Part shown: positions 48,137 through 58,684 of the stretch, one piece after another
How positions within the stretch are numbered: the stretch's first letter is position 1
Layout of the letters: each line of letters starts with the position of its first letter
Source of the DNA: Isotricha intestinalis
Taxonomy: Eukaryota > Ciliophora > Litostomatea > Vestibuliferida > Isotrichidae
Length of the DNA stretch: 63,195 nucleotides
Reading direction: 5' to 3'
Assembly: GCA_023807065.1 (NCBI GenBank)
Contig: JAJJLU010000372.1
Coordinates: 1 to 63,195 of the forward strand
Notes under the pieces: generated by a model
Database searches by the model: none
Seen by the model: the letters and a program-made list of their open reading frames with translations, nothing else
Told to the model about the DNA's origin: nothing
Translations under genes and position numbers: made by a program

Positions 48137-48359
48137 ATATAATTCATTTTAAATTTAAATTAATTTTTAATTGTAATTTATAAATTATAATATAAGTTAT
48201 AAAAAATATAATTGAATTCAAATTTCATTTTTTAATAATAAAAAATATTTAAATTTAAATTTACAAAAAAGATGGAAAAAATTTCAAAAATACCTTTAAT
48301 CAAAACACATAATTAATTCATATACAAATAAAGTAATAAATAAAAAAAATAATCAACTT

Positions 48360-48896
48360 TTAAAAAACAATTTTCAATTCTTCTAAATTAAAATCTTTAT
48401 TTTGTTTTTTTGAAAAATCAATTTCTTCATCATTAGATATAGTACTTGTAGAAGAATTAAAAATACCATTTAAATTATCTCTATAATAATCACAAGTTAT
48501 ATTTTCAAAAACAGATAATCTTCTATTTAAAGGTTTACAATAAATAAAAGTATTAATATAATAAAAAGGCAAATGAATATCATTAATTGTTCTTTCATCA
48601 TGTCTAAAACTACATCTAGAACCATAAGGACAAAAACCTATTTCAGAAAATGTTTTACAATCTTTTTTCTTATAATTTGAATTTATCAATTTTGAAAGTA
48701 ATTCTTCTTTTCCATGTGCAAATCTACATTTATATCCATAAGGACATTTTCCTGTTTCTGTAAATGTTTTACATAATTCTGTTTTATATTTTGGATCTTT
48801 TTTTTTCTCTGATTCTATAAAATTTTTTGATAATTCTCCTGAATAATTATCAAATATATTGTAATAAGATTTAGTTTTTTGTTGAGATTGAAACAT
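48360..48896 (-). CDS. Tandem CCCH zinc-finger (TTP/ZFP36-type) RNA-binding protein
   Basis: A 178-residue protein with two C-x8-C-x5-C-x3-H fingers: C42, C51, C57, H61 and C80, C89, C95, H99. The first is preceded by the diagnostic KYKTEL and the linker is 18 residues, exactly as in tristetraprolin-family proteins, which bind AU-rich elements in mRNA 3' UTRs and promote decay. Given the extreme A/U content of transcripts here, binding specificity may differ. The N- and C-terminal tails are short, polar and unstructured. All eight ligands are intact. Confidence 0.93.
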   Translation of the reverse strand: MFQSQQKTKSYYNIFDNYSGELSKNFIESEKKKDPKYKTELCKTFTETGKCPYGYKCRFAHGKEELLSKLINSNYKKKDCKTFSEIGFCPYGSRCSFRHDERTINDIHLPFYYINTFIYCKPLNRRLSVFENITCDYYRDNLNGIFNSSTSTISNDEEIDFSKKQNKDFNLEELKIVF

Positions 48897-49482
48897 TTGA
48901 AATTTAATTTAAATTAAATATTAAATAAGGATTTTAAATATTTTGGTGAAATGAAGAATTAATTTGTTTTTAATTTTTAATCAATATATAATGATTGAGA
49001 TTAAAATATTTCTTTTCTTTTTTAAAGTTTTTTATGTAGAAAATATGGTTTCCTTATTTTTAAATTAGGTTTTAAAAATATATTATTTACATTATTTTTT
49101 TTCATATTAAGAATTGAAATAAAAAGATTTAAGATAAAAAACCATAAAATAAATTTAATTTTTCTTTTTAAAAACACAAATATATTTATTTATCATTTTA
49201 TTCATAAAACATTGAATTATTATGATCTAAATTTTCTATCAAAAATAAAAATTAAAAATATAAATTTATTCATTTTTAATTTTAATCAAAAATATTTGTT
49301 TCCCAATTTTTTAACTTTCAGAATTAGAATATAAATAAAATATAATATTAGATAAAATAAAGTTCCATGAATATTGATTTGCCTAATCTTTCTCTTATCT
49401 TTTCTATCTAAGGAATTATTTTTTATTTGTTAATATAAAAAATTAATAAATTTACTTTATAATATAATTATTTTTTTTTAAA
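48897..49482. other. AT-rich divergent spacer
   Basis: About 590 bases between the start of the CCCH gene (minus) and the start of the gene at 49483 (plus). Only A/T tracts seen. Confidence 0.55.
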
Positions 49483-50046
49483 ATGAATATTTATTCATTT
49501 TATTTGAATTTTTTCTTATTCAATTTTGTATTTAATTATTCGGAATTAAAAAAAAACAAAGCAAAAGCTTGTTTAATTATTTTCAGATTAAGAATGATTC
49601 AAGATTCTTTTAATTATAAAAAAATCATTGAATCTTTTTCTTCAGAAATAGAAAATGCTGAATATAAAATTACAATGATGAGTTTAACAAATTGTTATTC
49701 TTTAATTAAGGAAAATTTAGCTAAAGAAGTTTTAGAAAAAGTGAAAAAAAAAGAATTAATAAATAGTTTAGATGAAAAATTTATAGATTTAATTTCTTTT
49801 GATAAAATTCCCAATTTTGAGAGCGATGAATTTGCTTTTCAAATGGAAGAATTTAGCAATATATATAATGAAGTTTCATCAGAAATGCAAAATGATTTTA
49901 ATAACAATAATAATGGAAAAATTTATTTTTATGAAAGTATAATTTTTATTATTTTTATTGGTTTTATTTTTGTTTTTTCAATGTTTTTTTGTTATAAGAT
50001 GTGCTTCATTAAAAAAACAAAATCAAAGAATAAAAAAATTAATTAA
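49483..50046 (+). CDS. Single-pass membrane protein with signal peptide, unknown family
   Basis: A 187-residue protein. The first ~20 residues (IYSFYLNFFLFNFVFNYS) are a signal peptide. A lumenal or extracellular helical region follows, beginning LKKNKAKACLIIFRLRMIQD and including the NCYSLIKENLAKEVLEKV segment. Near the end a 20-residue hydrophobic helix (IIFIIFIGFIFVFSMFF) and a Lys-rich cytoplasmic tail give type I topology. I recognise the KAKACLIIFR-type opening from other ciliate proteins but cannot assign a function. Confidence 0.7.
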   Translation: MNIYSFYLNFFLFNFVFNYSELKKNKAKACLIIFRLRMIQDSFNYKKIIESFSSEIENAEYKITMMSLTNCYSLIKENLAKEVLEKVKKKELINSLDEKFIDLISFDKIPNFESDEFAFQMEEFSNIYNEVSSEMQNDFNNNNNGKIYFYESIIFIIFIGFIFVFSMFFCYKMCFIKKTKSKNKKIN

Positions 50047-50111
50047 AATTTAAATATTAAAAAAAAAGATTATAACTTTTAATATATATAATGAAAATAT
50101 ATATTTTATAT

Positions 50112-52187
50112 TTAATTGAAATGAAATTCATTTAACAAGGGCAAGCTAAACATTCCAGTTTCTATATTTTGTAAATTTTTTAATTTTTTTTCAATCTTTG
50201 CCTTGCTCATTAATTTTAATTTTTTATTTTTATTGTAGTTTTTTTTATTATTTATAATACCATCAAGAACACCACTATGATACATTGAGGTTACATTTTT
50301 ATCTTCACTAAATGTAATATTTTGATTTTGTTTAAAAAAATTGTCAGATGATGAAAATGTTTTGTTTGTTTTTGTTTTTAAATTATTTATATCTAACGAA
50401 GAAAGAAAAATATTTAAATTTGTCTTATATATTTTAAATCGAGATTTAACTTTCTCTTTTGATTGATTAAAATATTTACTATTTTTTTTTTGAGTTTTTA
50501 AAGTCTTTATTATAGAATCAGTTTTTAAATTTAAAATTTTAATCCCTAAATTATTCCTGGGAATAATTTTTATTTTATCTTTTACAATTGAATTATAATT
50601 TTCTATTTTTATGTCTTTATTTTTGATTTTTTCATAAAAAGAATAATTTTCTTTAACTAATTTAACATTTTCTTCTAATTTTTGATGAGCCTTTATCTCT
50701 TCATTATAAATTTCAATAATAGATTCTTTAAATTTAGGAAAAAATTGGCAAATATATTTAATATTTACTTTCATAAGTGTAGTATATTCTCTAGTTATTA
50801 ATAAACCAGTTTTATATTTATTTTCTTTTTTTAAACAACTTTCAAAACCTACAATTGCACCATTCTGAAATTTAGAAATAATTTTAACATCTCTAATTTT
50901 TTCGAAATAATCTTTTTTTTCTTTTGCAAAAGGTAAATAAATAGAAGAACATTCACCTTGATAAACTAAATATAAATTTTCAGCAATATCAAAAGGAGTA
51001 TAAACTATAGTTTGTTTCTCAAAAAAAAATGGAATTATTTTTGTTAAAATATGTCCTACTTTAATTCCTATTTTAAAAATAGGAAGAGTTTTAGTTAAAA
51101 AGTTTACTTTATTTAAATCAGCTCTTTGGAAAATATGAGTTAAAATTTTATCGAAATATAGTTTTTCAAGATAAAATAAATGAGAATCTTCTTTTGCATA
51201 AATTGATGTTGTTCTTGGTATTGTATATACTAATCCCCATTCTCCAAAACACATTCCGTTTATAATATCAAACTTTTCTATTTCAAATTCATTTATAAAT
51301 TTTTCTAAAATTTCTCCTTCTATTTTTTCAGTTGGAGTTTGATAATATTTTTTACATTTTATTGGAGGATTTTTTGTCTTTTTTTTCTTTTTACTTATTT
51401 TTTCCTTAAATTCAATTGATAATTTTATTTTTTTAAGTAAATGTTTTTTAATTTTAAAATCTATTTCTTTATCAATATCTTCTTCTGTTTTATTTGATAA
51501 CCTTTTTAAATTTTTTTGATAAAATTTCTCGAATTTTTTCTCTTCCATAGGTAATAATTCTTTTTCTAATTCATTATTAGCAATAGAATTATCATTTTTA
51601 TCTTTTTTATCATTATTATTATTATTATTATTTTCTTCTTCTTCATCACTTATATCTTCACAATCAGACATAAAAACTTCAAAAGGTATTAAATTTTCTT
51701 TTGTTTCTTTAAAATCATCATCTTCAAAATCTTTTTCGTTTTCATTTTTAAATTTTTTGGTTAAATCAATTGTATGGACTTCTCTAATAGTGACTGTTCC
51801 TTTAATTATACCATATAATGCATCAGATTTATCTCCTTGTCTAAAAAGATAATGCCCTTTTTTAATAAATATATGTTTAATAAAATATGACATTTTTCTT
51901 ATGTCTTCTTGAGTTAATTCTTGAAAATGCATATAACGAATTAAACCATGGAATTGAAGTAAACATAAATATATTAAATTTATTTTTCTTAATTTTTCAT
52001 TCTTTTTGTTTATTTGATATGATTCTAATATTTTATTAAATTCATATGGAGTCATATTTTTAATGCTTCTTGTGTTTTTTATAATCTGAATAATATCTTT
52101 TGATGCTTCTGTTATTAATATTTCATCAATATTTGATTCTTTCAATGATTTTTGTTCATTATTTATCATATAAAGAAAATTAAACAA
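50112..52187 (-). CDS. Cyclic-nucleotide-binding-domain protein with split first CNB
   Basis: A 691-residue cytosolic protein. A first cNMP-binding fold begins at ~105-165 (IFIKKGHYLFRQGDKSDALY) but is interrupted by a ~140-residue insertion rich in Glu/Asp/Asn and then Lys. It resumes at ~305-350 with the phosphate-binding cassette FGEWGLVYTIPRTTS, which keeps the key Glu and Arg. A second CNB-like fold spans ~370-490 (VYTPFDIAENLYLVYQGECS, NGAIVGFESCLKKENKYKT) and lacks the Glu/Arg pair. No kinase domain or ion-channel helices are present. It resembles a free regulatory subunit or a ciliate CNB scaffold, not a standard PKA-R, since no inhibitor site or DD domain is visible. Confidence 0.82.
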   Translation of the reverse strand: MFNFLYMINNEQKSLKESNIDEILITEASKDIIQIIKNTRSIKNMTPYEFNKILESYQINKKNEKLRKINLIYLCLLQFHGLIRYMHFQELTQEDIRKMSYFIKHIFIKKGHYLFRQGDKSDALYGIIKGTVTIREVHTIDLTKKFKNENEKDFEDDDFKETKENLIPFEVFMSDCEDISDEEEENNNNNNNDKKDKNDNSIANNELEKELLPMEEKKFEKFYQKNLKRLSNKTEEDIDKEIDFKIKKHLLKKIKLSIEFKEKISKKKKKTKNPPIKCKKYYQTPTEKIEGEILEKFINEFEIEKFDIINGMCFGEWGLVYTIPRTTSIYAKEDSHLFYLEKLYFDKILTHIFQRADLNKVNFLTKTLPIFKIGIKVGHILTKIIPFFFEKQTIVYTPFDIAENLYLVYQGECSSIYLPFAKEKKDYFEKIRDVKIISKFQNGAIVGFESCLKKENKYKTGLLITREYTTLMKVNIKYICQFFPKFKESIIEIYNEEIKAHQKLEENVKLVKENYSFYEKIKNKDIKIENYNSIVKDKIKIIPRNNLGIKILNLKTDSIIKTLKTQKKNSKYFNQSKEKVKSRFKIYKTNLNIFLSSLDINNLKTKTNKTFSSSDNFFKQNQNITFSEDKNVTSMYHSGVLDGIINNKKNYNKNKKLKLMSKAKIEKKLKNLQNIETGMFSLPLLNEFHFN

Positions 52188-52541
52188 AAAATAAATATAA
52201 AAAGTCTTATCATAAATTTTAATAACATTTATTAAATTTATATTAATTATTAACTAAACTTTCAATTCTGTAAATTAATAGAATTTTATTATTTATTAAA
52301 ATATTTGATGATATTAAATCTATTATTTCTTCTGATTTATTATTTTAGAATTGAGAAATTTTTTTTTCATATATTATTAAAATATTAAAAATCATGACAA
52401 CCAAAAAAAAATAATATAAAAAAAGGATTTTAATAAAATTATCAAAATTATCATTATTTTATTTATAAAAGTAAAATCAATACACAAAATAAATTTAATA
52501 TAAGACATTAAATATTATCTATATAATAAAAATATAATAAT
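52188..52541. other. AT-rich spacer
   Basis: A 354-base gap between tandem minus-strand genes. No recognisable feature. Confidence 0.55.
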
Positions 52542-54146
52542 TCATTCTTCATATAAAATTTTAACAATTTCCTGAATGGCATTGTTAGAAATAGGTTTTT
52601 CAAAAAAACCATCAATTTTACATTCATTCATTTCTACATCTGAACTTAACATATAAATTTTAATATCATTTAGTTCAATAATATTTTTTAATAAAGTACA
52701 AGTTGTAACTCCATCAATAAAAGGCATATGCTTATCAATTAATAATAAATGTACTGCATTTTCTTTTATAAAATTTGAATATATAACATATAAACATTCA
52801 ATTCCATTTTGGGCAAAAAGTATATCTGGTGGAGATTTATTATTATTTTGTTTAAAATATTTTAAAATTGAATTTTGTGTTGATAAAGCTGTTAATCTAT
52901 CATCATCACAAATTAAAATTTTATAAGTTTTTAAAGAATTATTTAATAAAATAGCAGTATTATTTACAGTTTTAAAATCATTTGATAATGTAAAAGCTCT
53001 TGGACATAATGTTGAGGTGAAATTTCCCATTCTATAATCCAACATATTTTTAGTTATAAATAATTTATTATTTTTTGAAAGTATTTCACTATTCTTCCCA
53101 ATCATTAAATTACTACTATGTTTTTTCCTTTTATGTAATTGTAGTGTTTTATAAGAATTTTCCTTTAAATTACTATCTTTAACAAATTTATTATTTGAAA
53201 AGTCACTTTCCGTTTTTTCAGAAAAGAAACCAGTTTTAATAGTTTTAATAGTTTGATTTTTATCTTTAATTCCATGATTAATATCATTAATTAAGTCTTT
53301 AAAATTTTTACTTAAAATTAAAGTTGGGTCAATAATAATATTACTGTCATCAATTTCAAACCAAAATTTACTTCCTATTCCTTTTTTACTTTCAAATTTT
53401 AATTCAGAACCACAATTATTTAAAATTTCTTTAGTAATACATAATCCTAATCCAGAACCATTTTTATTTAAATATTGATTATTTTTAATTAAATGAAAAG
53501 GCATATTAAAATCTTCCATTTCACTATCTTCAAAACCTACTCCTGTATCTGAAATTGTAATTTTTATTTTATTATTATTTTTTTCTGCTGAAACTTTAAT
53601 GTAACCTCTAATTGTGAATTTATATGAATTTGATAATAAATTTATTATTACTTGTTTGAATTTTACTTGATTAATGGAATTTATAATTTTATTGTTTGGT
53701 ATTTTAAATGATGTTTTTATTTTTATATTTTTTTTCTCAAATAAACATCTTGATTCAAACATTTGCACACAGAAATTTAAAGCTTCAACTGGGTTAAATT
53801 TTTCATTTTTTTCTTCTTGAAAATTTGATCTTTTAGTTTCTTCTTTTGATAATCTATTAATATCTAAAATTAAACTCATTCCAAAATCACATAAAGATTT
53901 TAAGAAAAATTTACTAGATTCAGGTGACAATGTTTCTCTTTTTTTATTAGAATTATTATGATAATTATTATATACATTTAAGTATGGTTCAATTGTGATT
54001 TTACTATTTTCTATAAAACTTATAATTGATATAAGAATATTTTTAATTTCATGGGCACATTTAGCAAGGTATAAACTTTTAATTTTATATTCTTCTTTCA
54101 TTGCACTTTCATCATTTTGAATTTGAATTGTATTTAAATATGACAT
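52542..54146 (-). CDS. Hybrid histidine kinase (HisKA-HATPase-receiver), no sensor domain
   Basis: A 534-residue two-component protein. The H-box AKCAHEIKNIL places the phospho-His at ~32. The HATPase domain (~155-270) has the N-box QVIINLLSNSYKFT, G1 ISDTGVGF and G2 GSGLGLCITKEI. A ~130-residue linker leads to a receiver (~408-534) with acidic pocket ICDDDR, phospho-Asp in LLIDKHMPFIDG (~470) and the conserved Lys in FEKPI. All signature residues are present. No membrane segments and no PAS/CHASE-type sensor precede the H-box, so input must come from a partner or the very short N-terminus. Hybrid kinases occur in ciliates. No histidine phosphotransfer protein is visible in this window. Confidence 0.9.
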   Translation of the reverse strand: MSYLNTIQIQNDESAMKEEYKIKSLYLAKCAHEIKNILISIISFIENSKITIEPYLNVYNNYHNNSNKKRETLSPESSKFFLKSLCDFGMSLILDINRLSKEETKRSNFQEEKNEKFNPVEALNFCVQMFESRCLFEKKNIKIKTSFKIPNNKIINSINQVKFKQVIINLLSNSYKFTIRGYIKVSAEKNNNKIKITISDTGVGFEDSEMEDFNMPFHLIKNNQYLNKNGSGLGLCITKEILNNCGSELKFESKKGIGSKFWFEIDDSNIIIDPTLILSKNFKDLINDINHGIKDKNQTIKTIKTGFFSEKTESDFSNNKFVKDSNLKENSYKTLQLHKRKKHSSNLMIGKNSEILSKNNKLFITKNMLDYRMGNFTSTLCPRAFTLSNDFKTVNNTAILLNNSLKTYKILICDDDRLTALSTQNSILKYFKQNNNKSPPDILFAQNGIECLYVIYSNFIKENAVHLLLIDKHMPFIDGVTTCTLLKNIIELNDIKIYMLSSDVEMNECKIDGFFEKPISNNAIQEIVKILYEE

Positions 54147-54997
54147 TAAATATGATTTATTAATATTATTTTCAAGTAAAATAATAAATTTAAAATAAAA
54201 ATTTTAAAATTGTGTTTTTATAATTAAAGTAAATATAAATTATAATACTTAAAGTGTTTAAATTCTCATTGTTACTCCTATTTATTCAATTTTTATCTTT
54301 TTTATTATTATTTTTTCTCAAATAATGAATAATATATTATTTCTATATTTTTTTCTTCTATATATTTTTTATTTTTTTTAAAAATTTATTTTTTTATAAT
54401 CTCTAATTTTTTTTATATCTTTGAATTAAGAAATTATTTGTTATATTACTCATTCTTTTTATTAATTGTTTATTTATTTTTATTGTATCTTTATTTAGAT
54501 TATTAAAATATGTATTTAAAAAAGGATAAGAAATACTTTATTCATTTATTTTTAATTTGATTTGAAGAATCATAAAATATATTATATTTACTATTTAAAA
54601 GTTTTTGTTCTTTATTTTCAACATTATTTTTTTGTTAGAATAATAGTATTAATTGTAATATTATGATTATTCATATTATCATTAATATTAATATTTGAAA
54701 TATCATCTGAGAAAGCATAATAATCATCACTTAATTTGAAAGAATCATCTGAAGTTCTTCCTTTTTTCTGATTATATTTTTATTTAATTTTTGTTTTCAC
54801 TTATTAAGAGTTTTTCAAATGATTTTAATAAATATAGTGAGTTTTAAATAAAAAATATTGATATTTATTTGGAATTTTGATTTAAAGAGATTTATATTAA
54901 GATTCAATTTTACAGAATACAATTTGGAATATTTTATATACTGTTTTTCTAATTAAATAATTATAATGTATTATTAAATTATATTAATCATATTTAT
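54147..54997. other. 850-base spacer with one coding-like fragment
   Basis: On the minus strand 54761-54624 gives 45 open codons, rich in Asp/Ser (SDDSFKLSDDYYAFSDDISN), ended by TAA after TIILTKK, without a start codon of its own. It may be the last exon or remnant of a gene. I could not find GT...AG junctions that extend it. The remainder is A/T tracts. Confidence 0.4.
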
Positions 54998-57900
54998 TTA
55001 AATATCAGTTAATGCAATATTTTCTTCTGCAGAATTATTTTTCTTTTTTTTCAAATTTTTATAACCAAAAAATCCACCTAGTGAAAATATAACTACTCCA
55101 CTAATAATACCTAATATTAGTAAAATACCATTATCTTCACTAAATTTACCATTTGTCATGAAATTTATTCCAATTTTTTCTAATTTACAAGTTAATATTG
55201 ATTTATCTTTATCATATTTACCATTTGAGCCTATCAAAGAATATTTTGAATTTAATAAATTTATTTCATAACATATATAATTTCCTTCTTTTTTATTTGA
55301 GTAATTTATCACAATTTCTGATTTTAGTTTTGTTGTTAATGAATATATTTTATTATTATTTTGAAGAATATTCATTGATATTATATAATCATAATTTTCA
55401 TAACTCCCCGTATTTAAAATTGGATATCTTTTAATAAACATAAATGAAAAACCTGAAAAATTGCTAATTAATTTGAAATTTTCTTTAAAGTCTTCTTCCG
55501 GTATAATAACGTTTATATTTTTATTATCTAAAATAAATATATTTTGAAGATCAGTTTCGATTGATTCTGTTTCATTTATTTGCGTGTTGTAAAAAATTAA
55601 ATTTTTTGTTTTATAATCTTTTTCACCTGTTTTAATTAAATTTTCAATTAATTTACCATTTAAAATATTATTATAATCATTTAAGAAAGTAGAATTTAAA
55701 AATTGAAAATTTTCTTTTGAAAATCCTACATTAAATTCATAATAGGGAATTAAATTTAAAAGATTACTAGAAGCATATTTTATAGCAACTGCAATTAATT
55801 CTAATTGTGAAATTTCATTTTCTTCAATTAAATCAATGATTTCATTTGAAATATTCATTAAAGAATTATATAAATCAAAAACATATTTTATAATTTCATT
55901 ATCCATTCCATATCCATTATTTCCAAAAAATCCAATTTGATAAAATAAATAATAAAAATAATCAGAATAATTTAAATTTTGACTTTGACATGTTTTTTTA
56001 AATTCTTCTAAAGTATTATTTTTGTTTAAATTAATATTTAAATCTAAAAATTCTTTAATAAATAATAAACTACTATATTTAAAATCTTTACAAATTTGAG
56101 GTTCAACATAATCACATTTATATAGATCTAAAAGAAGAGTAATTTTTGATGTTCCTTGAATTATTTTATCAATTGTAGATGATTTATAAATTGAGGAAAA
56201 AAGTTCTTTAACTTTTTCTTCTTTTTCACTTTGAGTTAATTCATTATATTTTGTTCTTTCATCAATAATTATATTCTTAATTATAGTTGGAATATTTTTT
56301 GTAGGTAAATCTTCATTATCTACTTTAATACAAGAAATATCAAATGGATTTTCATTGCAAAAATTACTTGTTTTATTTTCATGATATATATACAATGGAG
56401 CTAAAGAATATGATAAATAATCAAATAAAAAATTTGGAGTTGATGAACATTTTATATTTAAATTATAACCTAAATTATCGTATTTTTTTACAGGGAAAAG
56501 TACTTCTATATTTTTATTTGATTGTTCCTTTAAAATTATACTTTTATGGCTTGAAAAAAAATTAGTTTCAAATGAAGTATTTCTATCAAGTGAATAATAA
56601 CACAAAATTGGCTCTGAGAAATTATTGTTTAAATTGATTGTTATTTGTGATTCTTGATATAAAGTGATATTAGCAGTAACAGATAATTTGGAAATTTGTT
56701 GTTTTGCTTTTCCTTTTATTTTTTCTGAAAAAATTAAAGTAATATTAAATAAATCTTTAACACTATTTAAAATTCCAATGAATCTACCTTTGCTTGAGGT
56801 GTTAAAATTTACATTATTATGGACTTCAGTAATTGGATTATTAAATGCACAAATTGAAATTGAATCTTTATAATCATTTGTATCATTAACTTCTATTATT
56901 TGACAATCTATATATCCATCAGCTAAAGTTTTATTTGCAATATTAAAATAAGATAAACAAAGAGATTTTAATTTCTTTTTAAATAATTCCCTTTGTTCTA
57001 ATAAATTAAAATATAAATAATAACAATGTGGAACAAGTGCAATTTTATTTTTAAAAGAAGTAAAATATTCACTTGAAATAACATTTGTTTTTTTCATTGA
57101 GTTAAAATAAGCGTTATTTTCTATTATACATTTATATTTATAATTATGATAAATATTAATGTATTTCGGTAATTCTACTCTAAAATATGGTTTGGAATTT
57201 GAGATAAATTGTTTATTATAAAATTTAGTCGATTTATCATCATTACTATTAAATATTTGATTTAGAATTTCATTGTTTGAAGGAAAATTACTTTCTTCAT
57301 TTATAAAAACACAAGAAAAAAAAGATGGTTTAACTAAATCATCTGTATTCAAAGTTGAAATATAATATTGATCATTAATAATATAAGAAATTAATTTTGG
57401 ATTTTTTAATGAAGGATTACTAATTATCTCTTTATCTGAGATTTTAAAATCAAATATAGTTTCTTTAAATTCATAACATGTTTCTAATTCAGAAATTATA
57501 CTTACATTTTTAATTTCAACCTCTTTTACATTTATATTAAGAGAATAAAATTTAGTGAATGAATAATTTGAAATAATTTCATCAATGTTATTTTCTTCAT
57601 TTACAGATTTAATAATAAAATCATCAATTTTTAAATCATTTTTATTTTCATCAGGAATAGAAAATTTAATAATTAAATCATTCATATTTAATAAAGGTTG
57701 TTTTAAAAAAATAGTACCATAACTCCCAGGAGCAATAATATTATCAGAAATTAAAAAGTCAATTATATTTTTTTTTGAATTATCAATATTAATTGTTATT
57801 TCTTGTGAAGTAAATAAATTTGTATCTTCTGGAATAAAAGATATTTGATATGATTTAATTTCTCCTCCACATTTAAATCCAATATATGTTGCTATTATCC

Positions 57901-58159
57901 TTTTTTCATTTGTGTCAATATTATATTTTTCCATAGATGTTTTGAAATTTGTTTTATCTGATAATGTTATTGTAGTTATTGCTTGTTGAGATTCTTTATT
58001 TGAAAATGGAGAAATTTCAATATAAATTTTTTTGAATTGCCCTGGAATTAAAGTTAAAGATGATTCATCATTTGTTTTCAGTTTTATTTTATAAAGAGGG
58101 ATATTTATAAAAAATTTCAAACAAATGATAATAATATAAAGATTCAATAATATGTTCAT
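54998..58159 (-). CDS. Large type I membrane surface protein, unknown family
   Basis: A 1053-residue protein with a signal peptide (MNILLNLYIIIICLKFFINI), a very long extracellular region with scattered Cys (~18) and many Asn-x-Ser/Thr sites, one transmembrane helix near the end (ILLILGIISGVVIFSLGGFF, ~1010-1030) and a short cytoplasmic tail (YKNLKKKKNNSAEENIALTD). The N-terminal half reads as beta-sandwich modules (LIPGQFKKIYIEISPF, APGSYGTIFLKQP). The middle (~640-850) is helical. I do not recognise a family. It would sit on the plasma membrane or in a lumenal compartment. Length and layout recall ciliate surface receptors, by inference. Confidence 0.75.
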   Translation of the reverse strand: MNILLNLYIIIICLKFFINIPLYKIKLKTNDESSLTLIPGQFKKIYIEISPFSNKESQQAITTITLSDKTNFKTSMEKYNIDTNEKRIIATYIGFKCGGEIKSYQISFIPEDTNLFTSQEITINIDNSKKNIIDFLISDNIIAPGSYGTIFLKQPLLNMNDLIIKFSIPDENKNDLKIDDFIIKSVNEENNIDEIISNYSFTKFYSLNINVKEVEIKNVSIISELETCYEFKETIFDFKISDKEIISNPSLKNPKLISYIINDQYYISTLNTDDLVKPSFFSCVFINEESNFPSNNEILNQIFNSNDDKSTKFYNKQFISNSKPYFRVELPKYINIYHNYKYKCIIENNAYFNSMKKTNVISSEYFTSFKNKIALVPHCYYLYFNLLEQRELFKKKLKSLCLSYFNIANKTLADGYIDCQIIEVNDTNDYKDSISICAFNNPITEVHNNVNFNTSSKGRFIGILNSVKDLFNITLIFSEKIKGKAKQQISKLSVTANITLYQESQITINLNNNFSEPILCYYSLDRNTSFETNFFSSHKSIILKEQSNKNIEVLFPVKKYDNLGYNLNIKCSSTPNFLFDYLSYSLAPLYIYHENKTSNFCNENPFDISCIKVDNEDLPTKNIPTIIKNIIIDERTKYNELTQSEKEEKVKELFSSIYKSSTIDKIIQGTSKITLLLDLYKCDYVEPQICKDFKYSSLLFIKEFLDLNINLNKNNTLEEFKKTCQSQNLNYSDYFYYLFYQIGFFGNNGYGMDNEIIKYVFDLYNSLMNISNEIIDLIEENEISQLELIAVAIKYASSNLLNLIPYYEFNVGFSKENFQFLNSTFLNDYNNILNGKLIENLIKTGEKDYKTKNLIFYNTQINETESIETDLQNIFILDNKNINVIIPEEDFKENFKLISNFSGFSFMFIKRYPILNTGSYENYDYIISMNILQNNNKIYSLTTKLKSEIVINYSNKKEGNYICYEINLLNSKYSLIGSNGKYDKDKSILTCKLEKIGINFMTNGKFSEDNGILLILGIISGVVIFSLGGFFGYKNLKKKKNNSAEENIALTDI

Positions 58160-58684
58160 TTTTTTTAATCAAATAATTGAATTATGGAAAATATAAATAA
58201 AAAACTATAAAAATTGAATAAAAAAAATTTAAAAAGTTTGATGTTTGAAAAGTAAAATAAAATTAATAAATTTAAATTATATTTATTATTTTTATAAAAA
58301 TGAAAAAATAATATTTTACAAGAATTTATTAAAATAATGTCATTCTAAATTATTTTTATTTTAGATTTAAAATTAATATTATATTTTAAATGTTTAAAAA
58401 AATTTTAAATATATTCAGAGAAAATGCAATTAATTCTAAAAATAAGATCTATTACTTTTTTCTTTTGATAAAATAAAATCTTTAATTATTAATCAATATT
58501 TATAATAATTTCAATTTTTATGCTTATCAAATCAATTAATCTTAAAAATATATTTTATTTTTTTAAACTTAGATAAATATTCAATTAAATCTAAAGACAT
58601 ATTTTTATTTAATTAAAATATACTTTAAAATTGAAATAAATCTGAATTCAATTTTTTTGTTAAAACTTTTTAATAATAAAAAAT
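58160..58684. other. AT-rich divergent spacer
   Basis: About 525 bases between the start of the large surface-protein gene (minus) and the PP2C gene (plus). No structure or ORF supported. Confidence 0.55.

Larger units (their letters stand above)
47519..48359. other. 840-base spacer with nested inverted repeats
   Basis: Between two convergent 3' ends. Contains a 13-bp perfect inverted repeat (47868-47880 with 47945-47957), extended inward by TTTATCAT/ATGATAAA, and a second 10-bp pair (48049-48058 with 48127-48136). One plus-strand frame can be read through with about fifteen stops, no better than chance. Confidence 0.5.

Noticed and set aside
47575..48160. A plus-strand frame of ~195 codons readable with TAA/TAG as Gln
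   Set aside because: About fifteen stops, matching random expectation. No start and no recognisable domain.
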